Source of the DNA: JBAZLV01 sp041650055
GTDB lineage: Bacteria; Nitrospirota; UBA9217
Direction of reading: 5' to 3'
NCBI GenBank assembly: GCA_041650055.1
Contig: JBAZLV010000011.1
Coordinates: 1-57,933, forward strand
Length of the DNA: 57,933 nt
Part shown: one piece after another, positions 47,001 through 53,200 of the stretch
How positions within the stretch are numbered: position 1 is the first letter of the stretch
Layout of the letters: the number at the start of each line of letters is the position of its first letter
The notes under the pieces: model-generated
The model's input: the letters and a program-made list of their open reading frames with translations, nothing else
Told to the model about the DNA's origin: nothing
Database searches by the model: none
Position numbers and translations under genes: made by a program

Positions 47001-48075
47001 CAAATGTATCCGTTACCTTGTTTAACTGGCCATTGTCATCGAATTCGGTTGTTCGGGTTTGGGTGTTTAAGACAGTGCCGGCACTGTCTTTGATGGTGGT
47101 GGTCATGGTGGTCTTTTTGTAGGGGACATTGTAAACGAAATCTACCTGGCCGGTTCCATGGGTTTGCTTTGTTACTCTTCCATTTGTATCATACGTATTG
47201 ACGTATTCTCCGTTTCCTTCGTTCATGCTGGTGATTCTGTGTTTGTTGTTGGTATCGGTATATCCATAGGTAACGCTTCCTGAGGGGCTGGTGACTCCGG
47301 TTAAGTTTCCTATGCTGTCATGGGTATAGGTTACGGTTCTTCCAGCGGTGTCTACGATATCCGAGAGTCTTCCGGTTGAGCTGTCGTAATGGAACATAAT
47401 GTATTTGTTGGTGAAGTTTCCTGCTGCGTCTTTTTCTTCGATTCTGCTTACACGGTAATCATAGGCTATGATCTTGGCGGTTGTCTGGTCGATATTTGCT
47501 GGTAAAAGGCCAACAAGAGGCGTTCGGGTGTCGTATTCGTAATAGATAAACAAAGAGTTCCCTTTTGAATCTACCATGCTGGATAAACGGCCGAAGGTGT
47601 CAAAGTTCTCTTTATCTCCGCTTTTATAGGTATACGTAAAAGTTCCGTTTGTATTCTGGACTAAGGTGCCGGTATCTCCAAGAGGCGAAATGTAATTTCC
47701 TCCGCTTTGGGTGAACCGCTTTTTCCAGCCGTTCTCATGCCGCAATGTTACTGAGCCATCCGGATAAGTATAAATTCGTTTATCAAATCCGAATGCCCAG
47801 CCATATCCTATGGGGCTATCATAGGAGGTTCTACTGTTGTATCTTCGGGAGAGGCTTATGGGATAGAGGGTTCCTATACTAAGATCGGTGCGGTTGAAGG
47901 ATTCTACGCCGGAGAGCAGGCTTACGGGTTTTCCGCCGAAAGCAAGATTGTTTTCAATGGTTGCTTCGAAGCCAGGGTAGTAGTAAGAAGGAACTGGTTG
48001 CTGGCCTGCGTAGATACTGGAAACAAGCACAGTAAGAAGAAACATGATTGCTGCTACGGTTATTTTGTTATACAT
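44059..48075 (-). CDS. Full-length exported YD-repeat (Rhs/wall-associated type) protein
   Basis: The ATG at 48075 follows GGGGAGGGG and gives 1338 residues with a Sec signal (about 1-23). A DUF6531-type N-terminal region follows (NLAFGGKPVSLLSGVESFNRTDLSIGTLYP). Some 35 YD repeats (Y-x-YD-x2-G) then extend to about residue 1130, interrupted by CSSCGGSG near 590. The Rhs-associated core FPGQYFDAETGMNYNYYRDYNPEIGRY comes next, and IDIFGL marks the start of a unique 130-residue C-terminal tip rich in Cys (CWCNFHRAK, CSCQ). The repeats should form a hollow shell around the tip. No VgrG or PAAR domain is present, so export is by Sec rather than type VI secretion. The tip is unrecognised. Confidence 0.93.
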   Translation of the reverse strand: MYNKITVAAIMFLLTVLVSSIYAGQQPVPSYYYPGFEATIENNLAFGGKPVSLLSGVESFNRTDLSIGTLYPISLSRRYNSRTSYDSPIGYGWAFGFDKRIYTYPDGSVTLRHENGWKKRFTQSGGNYISPLGDTGTLVQNTNGTFTYTYKSGDKENFDTFGRLSSMVDSKGNSLFIYYEYDTRTPLVGLLPANIDQTTAKIIAYDYRVSRIEEKDAAGNFTNKYIMFHYDSSTGRLSDIVDTAGRTVTYTHDSIGNLTGVTSPSGSVTYGYTDTNNKHRITSMNEGNGEYVNTYDTNGRVTKQTHGTGQVDFVYNVPYKKTTMTTTIKDSAGTVLNTQTRTTEFDDNGQLNKVTDTFGNVTTFIRDSNMWITREEYYENIGTVSSPTTTLRNAITFTYDTRGNTLTRTDAPGTSIEKAVTYTYDPNFSKVLTETVKSVVDPAQNKVITNTYDTNGNLLTTTETGLLGNATTFSYTTTFTYDSNGRIKTIDGPRTDVSDITTYSYDSATGNLLSVAQPLIGTTTYSNHDQLGNPQTITDPNGNATTYTYDTNGRVLTVKAAGDTAATQYFYVSGSGGCSSCGGSGSTDKIDHIILPEGNTIYYTYDTLGNLITIKDNQNNTINYTYDSAGNRLKEEIKDASNTLQKTLSYQYDALNRLSKVTNPDSTYTQYGYDYHGNRISAKDPKTNTTTYAYDALNRLITVIQPGTVTTAYTYDTSSNLASVKDANNNTTTYKYDDKGRVYQTISPDTGTTTYTYDPAGNMTSKKDATNTTITYQYDAVNRLTKIDFPTDTDIVYIYDSCLNGKGLLCSMTDSLGTTAYEYTPKGQLRKETKVIDGVTYVIQYSYDMNRNLKTMTYPSGRVITYNYANDKAVSVLNNAANLATNINYKPFGGLSSITYGNGIIGTVNYDNQYRISSITASPVMSLNYSSYDSNGNITAINNTLDVAKNKSFSYDSLDRLSTAAAPGIWGTLTWTYDGVGNRQMENLNSYTYRTGTNKLSSANGKAYNYDNNGNTTEESSRVFVYNDNQRLVRVVDAGVTKGEYTYNANAQRVKKIVNGKTTVFHYDLRGQLIAESDNTGATTAEYVYLNSKPLAKIDLSGTNYIHNDHLGTPVAMTAATRAKVWEITTKPFGNGATITGTANLNLRFPGQYFDAETGMNYNYYRDYNPEIGRYLQSDLSGINKGFNHLYAFVGNNPVIFIDIFGLSCEVASSSTINWQDVKEITFYGNWIYTGYSRINMLCWCNFHRAKRIDVTLTDNYKTINLLFCREKDKCGKEITYFKTEESTTSFTVEYSKYGGTEYKEEKGSMFATPGKEKSGGGCSCQPIFPPPPGIYSK

Positions 48076-48079
48076 GGAA

Positions 48080-48300
48080 CCCCTCCCCAAATTAAATACA
48101 TGATACCGGATACAAGATACCGGATTCATGATTCTTGATGACAACTACAAGATGCCCGATACCAGATGCATGATACAGAATCTGATTTTAAAAGCATTTC
48201 ACGCAAAGTCGCGAAGAACGCCAAGAGAATTTTTTCCTTCTGTTTAAAACCAAATCAAAAGCCTTTCTTTGCGGCCTTGGCGTCTTGGCGCAAAACAAAT
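48080..48300. repeat. Intergenic repeat block between the Cys-rich genes and Rhs
   Basis: Two repeat types lie here. At 48095-48175 GATACCGGATACAAGATACC-like units (ATGATAC, GATACCAGATGC) recur in degenerate tandem. At 48193-48295 CGCAAAGTCGCGAAGAACGCCAAG and, about 50 bp on, CTTTGCGGCCTTGGCGTCTTGGCG form a long imperfect inverted repeat, a type seen between genes in many Deltaproteobacteria. No gene is seen here. Confidence 0.65.
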
Positions 48301-48301
48301 A

Positions 48302-48736
48302 TTAGAATCCTCCACTGGCATTCTGCATGCCGCTGTTCTGTCCTCCTTGCTTTTCAGGACAACACTGATCAGGGTTTCCACAACATGGATCTTTGCTCCC
48401 ACAGCACGGATCTTCTTTTTTAGTGCAACAAGGATCTGAATAACTACCAATACAGCACTTACCTCCTGGGTAAAGTCCGCAACAACTAAAAGATACGTTG
48501 CTATTACATTCACTATAACCACCGGAACATCTGATTGCAAAATATCCAGGTAGCAACTCTTCAATAGAACAACCCGCTCGTCCCTCGGTGCATTCATCAC
48601 TAGTCGAACAACAATTAACAGGCGCGCCGGTGTATTTATAACCACATATATAACAGCATGCCTGTGCCTGGCCTGTAAAGAGCATGAAACATAGCAAAGC
48701 TACAAATGTGATAGTTGTTGTTTTCATTTTATTCAT
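48302..48736 (-). CDS. Exported Cys-rich protein with DPCCG repeats (paralogue 1)
   Basis: The 144-residue protein has a signal peptide ending TGQAQA and a Cys-rich N-terminal domain (CCYICGYKYTG, CCSTSDEC). Its C-terminal repeat has CC pairs spaced 6, 5 and 5 residues (CCTKKEDPCCGSKDPCCG, then NPDQCC), followed by a Gly/Gln/Ser tail (GGQNSGMQNASGGF). The mature protein contains more than twenty cysteines. An AAGGA site precedes the ATG. It is the last of four paralogues and lies upstream of the Rhs gene. I recognise no family; disulfide-rich surface structure or metal binding are the obvious options. Confidence 0.8.
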   Translation of the reverse strand: MNKMKTTTITFVALLCFMLFTGQAQACCYICGYKYTGAPVNCCSTSDECTEGRAGCSIEELLPGYFAIRCSGGYSECNSNVSFSCCGLYPGGKCCIGSYSDPCCTKKEDPCCGSKDPCCGNPDQCCPEKQGGQNSGMQNASGGF

Positions 48737-48781
48737 TTCTATCCTTCTGCATATGCTCTACTGTGGTTAGAAATTTTTCTA

Positions 48782-49303
48782 TTACTCGCCGCCACCCGAT
48801 TGGCTTTTGTTACTACCGTTTCCATTCATTTGTTCACAGCATTGATCAGAGCTATTGCAGCACTTTGGGTCTTTGCAGCAAAGATCATCTGGCTTGCCAC
48901 AGCACGGATCGTTCGGATTACTACAACAAGGATCAGTTGGATCGCAAGGTTGTGAATAGTGGCAACCCGGAGCCTCCAAAATATAGCTACAATCAATGAC
49001 TTCAGCAACTCTAACCGTAGAGTGGCATGTTGCCGAGATGAGTAATAGATAATTGATTTGATTTTGACTGGGATAGTTTTTTATTCCAGTCTTGGAACAA
49101 GAACAAGTTATCATATTACTACTAGGAGGCAACGGATTTGGACAAGAATTGCACGGTGGCGTTATGTTTTGGCATTCGGCCAAGGTATCACAACTATAAC
49201 CAACACCGGCTTGAGTACACTCTGCATTAGTTATAGAATAACTACACAGCATAAAAGCAGCGATCCAAACTACATTGCGTATCCAGTTATAAATCACTGT
49301 CAT
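48782..49303 (-). CDS. Exported Cys-rich protein with DPCCG repeats (paralogue 2)
   Basis: The 173-residue protein has a signal peptide (about 1-27, ending SITNA). Its Cys-rich N-terminal domain has a regular spacing (ECTQAGVGYSCDTLAECQNITPPC). Five CC pairs follow at intervals of 6, 6, 4 and 5 residues (DPCCSNPNDPCCGKPDDLCC, then CC and CC), and then a GNGSNKSQSGGGE tail. The N-terminal domain differs from paralogues 1, 3 and 4, while the repeat and tail are shared. This is the architecture of a common module with variable heads. Confidence 0.8.
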   Translation of the reverse strand: MTVIYNWIRNVVWIAAFMLCSYSITNAECTQAGVGYSCDTLAECQNITPPCNSCPNPLPPSSNMITCSCSKTGIKNYPSQNQINYLLLISATCHSTVRVAEVIDCSYILEAPGCHYSQPCDPTDPCCSNPNDPCCGKPDDLCCKDPKCCNSSDQCCEQMNGNGSNKSQSGGGE

Positions 49304-49338
49304 AACCTCATCTCAATCTGGTTTAACAAGCAATTCTT

Positions 49339-49740
49339 TTAACTTCCCCCGCACGTACCTTGTGCATTCCCATTGCCACCCTTTCCCTTATCACAGCACT
49401 CTTGACAACTTCCACAGCACGGGTCTTTACTGCCACAACATGGATCATTGCTGTCGCAGCAGGCACCCGCACAGGGAGGAGGATCAGAGCAAGTATAAGG
49501 GCACCGGAAGGCAGCATTATTTGGTATTCCATTATAATATGTTAATACTACACACCCTATATCCTGGCAAGTGTAACCCGGATTGCTTGAATTCAACGGT
49601 GCGATGAAGGCTTCGCAACCTGCCATGCATTCTGACGAAGTCATTGCAGAAACAATGACCGGGAAGAAAAAAAGAGGAAATGTCACAAATATCATGCTAA
49701 ACAAAAAAATCAAAATTCTATTACGCAGTAAATGATTCAT
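49339..49740 (-). CDS. Exported Cys-rich protein with DPCCG repeats (paralogue 3)
   Basis: The 133-residue protein has a long hydrophobic signal (ILIFLFSMIFVTFPLFFFPVI) and a Cys-containing head (SSECMAGCEAF, YTCQDIGCVVLTYYNG). Four CC pairs at strict 5-residue spacing (CCDSNDPCCGSKDPCCGS, then CC) and a GGNGNAQGTCGGS tail follow. It overlaps the end of paralogue 4 by 20 bp, so translation is coupled. Confidence 0.8.
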   Translation of the reverse strand: MNHLLRNRILIFLFSMIFVTFPLFFFPVIVSAMTSSECMAGCEAFIAPLNSSNPGYTCQDIGCVVLTYYNGIPNNAAFRCPYTCSDPPPCAGACCDSNDPCCGSKDPCCGSCQECCDKGKGGNGNAQGTCGGS

Positions 49741-50092
49741 GATAGAGTAGCCCCCTCATAAAAACTGGATATAGATGCATGACAATCAAATTTGGTAAAC
49801 ATGATGTGAGTACGAATGTACCACAGCTCGCATTGCCTGCACTATTCCCACTTCCACTCCCGCTTTGCTGTTGTTTACAACAAGGATCACAACTTCCGCA
49901 ACAGTGATCTTTGCTATCGCAGCAGGCATCATTATTATCAGCGCAAGGATAATCGATTTGCAAATAACCCCAACCAGCAACGGCAAGTTTTTGGTTCGAA
50001 CACGACTTGCTACCATCTGAAGCACACCAACACCCATAAATAAATACTGTTACTATGCCATATGTTAAAAAAATGTTTCTTCTATAAAGCAT
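49721..50092 (-). CDS. Exported Cys-rich protein with DPCCG repeats (paralogue 4)
   Basis: The 123-residue frame has a short hydrophobic N-terminus (NIFLTYGIVTVFIYGCWC) that may be a lipoprotein-type signal. A small head follows, then CC pairs at 5-residue spacing (DACCDSKDHCCGSCDPCC) and the SGSGSGNSAGNASCG tail. Unlike the other three it does not stop after the Gly/Ser tail but runs on for about 35 residues without family resemblance. A small frameshift near its natural end is therefore likely. There is no strong ribosome binding site. Confidence 0.7.
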   Translation of the reverse strand: MLYRRNIFLTYGIVTVFIYGCWCASDGSKSCSNQKLAVAGWGYLQIDYPCADNNDACCDSKDHCCGSCDPCCKQQQSGSGSGNSAGNASCGTFVLTSCLPNLIVMHLYPVFMRGLLYHESFTA

Positions 50093-50139
50093 TCAGAACA
50101 TTTAATCGCAGTGCAATGGTTCTTTGCCATCTCCAAGGC

Positions 50140-50256
50140 TTAAGCTCTTGTTGTGCACCAACCATAAATATCACAATTGGCAAAACAGCTTGTTGAAAAT
50201 AATCCAACAATAACGACTATTAAGTTTACAAATGATAATGTTTTTATTTTTTTCAA
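50140..50256 (-). CDS. Possible 38-residue secreted peptide or truncated Cys-rich gene
   Basis: A TTG at 50256 opens a frame reading a clear signal peptide (KKIKTLSFVNLIVVIVGLFS) followed by CFANCDIYGWCTTRA and a stop. It lies 30 bp after the stop of the 1869-residue gene and ahead of the Cys-rich paralogues. After the stop the same frame continues with more Cys (HCTAIKCSEC), so it may be a fifth paralogue broken by a stop. The start codon is uncertain and there is no good ribosome binding site. Confidence 0.35.
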   Translation of the reverse strand: MKKIKTLSFVNLIVVIVGLFSTSCFANCDIYGWCTTRA

Positions 50257-50286
50257 TATTCTTAAAGTCAAAGAGCCCCCGATTTT

Positions 50287-53200
50287 TTAATACCCAATCC
50301 TCAAATTCCCCTTTGTAATCGAGCTCGTCCCGGTCACCGGATTCACTGCCTGGATTGTAACCATATAATCACCCTCTTCAGTGACCAGCGTTTTCTTTCC
50401 GGTGGTATCACTTGTGTCCATACCATTCCAGGTTGTCTCCGGCTGGCCGGCTGTCTGGAGTTGGTTGCTAACCAGGGTGATAACCGTTCCTGAAGGTGAC
50501 GTAAGCTTCACCGTCACATTTGCATTCCGTGGAAGTGTGTATTTGATCTTCGTAAGATGGCCATAGGCCAGTTGCATTGCATACGGATCGGTCTTGATAT
50601 CCGTTGCGCTGATGGTGTCTCCAGTGGTGATGATGTGGTTCTCCCTGATCAGAGATGCGATGGTGCAGGAGGACTGGGCACCGACATCGAGCAGCTTGTT
50701 GCTTGGGTTTCTGCCATCCCAAGTGTAGGTATGACTACCGGGTGCTGCTGCAACGGCATCCTGTATCTTGAAGTTCTGACTGCCCCAGGAGATGTTAATA
50801 TTAACTCGTGAAGCCTGGGTCGGATTGTACGTTACAACCAGCGGAATATTCTTTACCGGATCTAAGCCTGTTGATTGTGAACAACTTACTGTTCCGGTGC
50901 CGGTTGGTTGCAACGGGCTGTACGTGTCTGTTTTAGCTCCGTCTGAAGCAGCAAGGATCAAGAGATATGCTTCGTCCGGTACAACCATGCCCGTATTGTT
51001 TTTCCCATTCCAGGTGAAAGAGCATGCGCCGGCAGCACAGGTCTTTGCTGTCTGGTATATGGGCGTACCAGCGGGGCCTTGTTTCTCGGGAATGATTTTG
51101 AACGTTACCGTTGCCTGGGAGCTTACGGTGAAGGAGATTGTGCTCATTTCCGAATTGGCGGTGTTTATTGTCTTGCTGCTTATGCCCACATTCGAAATAG
51201 TCAGGTTGTTTGTGCTTACCGGAACGCTGGTTGTCGAGATATTTCCTGCCTTGTCCGTTACCGTGAGTTTAAGAAGATAGCTTCCATTCGGGACAAGCAC
51301 GGCATTTGTACTGTCGTTCGTGACCCAGGTTGCAAGCGTGCTGCTGGTTACTGAGGTCGTGGCGCTGGATATCAGGTTCCAGGGACCTGATCCGGATGCA
51401 GGACCGTACTCGACTTTATAGGTGTCAATATTGGTATCGGAAGCCGTTCCTGTGACGGGAACCGCATCTTTTAGAACAGCATTTGTTGCTGGCGCAGTGA
51501 TCTGGGCTGTGGGGTTTGTTACATCCACGATGATGGTGCCGGTCTTGGCCGGCGCAGCAACGGTCGTTGTTTCACTGCTTACAGCGGCGATCTGATAGGA
51601 ATACGTTCCGTTCGGAACCACGGTACCGGAGGTGTTCTTCCCGTCCCATACCTGGTTCATTGCTGTTCCTGTGCCGGTATAGGTTCTGACTGTTGTGCTG
51701 GATGAATTTTTGAGGGTGATTGTCCAGTTGCTCGGGTAGCTGAATGTGGAGCTGATGGTTGTCGTATCTTTGACGCCATTTGCATTGGGCGAGATGTATG
51801 GTTCTGATACTGCCGGGTTTTGGATACAAAGGAGCCGAACGCGTGAGGTTTCTGTTGCGATGTTTCCGGCATTATCTGTAACCGTGAGTTTTACGGTATA
51901 GAGGGTTCCGGTGAGAGCCGACGTGTTCCAGGCAGAGAGCAATGCGTTCGTAACAGCTGTTGTTGCGGTCTTAAGATTTGTCCACGCTGTGGGATTCTCG
52001 CCTGTGCCGTAATCAAGGCTGTAATTCTTGAAATCAGTTGAATCTGCGGCTGTACCAGTTATATTGATGGTGCTTCCACAGGGGAATATCTGGTTATCTG
52101 TGGGCGGATTGAGTATTGCGATGGGTATCTGGCGTGATACCATGATCATTCCCTGAGGCGATGAAGCAGTGTTGCCACTGGAATCTTTGGCAGAGATGGA
52201 ATAATAGTATGCACCGTCATTTACTTTGACTGCTGAGGCATTCTCTCCATACCATTTCTGATTGATGCTTGTTCCTGTTCCTGTAAAAGACTTTACGGTA
52301 ATGTTATTGGTATCCGTAATGGTGATAGTCCATGTGGCTGAAGACGATATAGTGGCTGTAAAGGTAACATAATCGCCAACAGGATTTAATGATGCCGGCA
52401 GTACTTTTGCGTCATTGATGGTTAAGGTTGCTCCCGGTGCCTGGCCGAGCCAGGGATTATACAGAACGTGATCGTTTATCTTATCTCCGGTACCTTGTGA
52501 ATTGCCGGAATAGGTAGGTCCTGTTGATGCGCCCCAATAATTATCTCTTGCATCAACATCTATTGTTGTTGAAGCGTTATAAACACCGTATGTTGGATTT
52601 GAATAAATTTTTGTGTTCTTGATAGTAAGATTTGAATTGGTAGCATAAACACCCCACTTGTTTCCTGTTATCTCACTATCTCGAATTGTCGGTAAGGACA
52701 GCGCTGAACTACTATAGATACCGCTTCCTGCACTGTTCCGGATAAGGCAGTTTTTAATGACAGGCGATGAGGAACTAAGAGTGAGATTTGCATTTGAATA
52801 ACCTCCACCTGTACCTGCATATTCAATAGTTGCATGTTCGAGACTGCTGCTGCTCGCTGCATCACCGGAGAATTTTATTCCGTACCAGGATCCCGGAGTT
52901 GATGTGACCTGATTGGATGTGAAAAGGATTCTATTAGAAGACGTTCCTTTTGCAACAAGAATACCCTTGGTGCTGCCGCTTCCTACCTGTAGTGCAGTAC
53001 TGGTATTGAACTTAATAGTTACTCCTGGGTCGATCGTAAGCGTTGATGCCGTGGTTGTGTCTTTATACACATAGATATAGCCAGACGTGACTACATACGG
53101 TGCTGCCCATTTCTTCCATTGAGTATCCTGTTTTATCTGCTCTCCTACAATTTCGATCTTGCCTGCTGATGTCATACCGGTTACTGTATTATTGTTCATA

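Noticed and set aside
48826..50092. Alternative minus-strand frames inside the DPCC genes (Val/Ala-rich)
   Set aside because: They overlap the Cys-rich genes in another frame, lack signal peptides and starts, and carry no conserved repeat at the protein level.
48302..50092. Repeated CACAGCACGGATC-like DNA blocks as a CRISPR array
   Set aside because: The repeats are coding, in frame with the DPCCG peptide repeat, of irregular spacing and without unique spacers.
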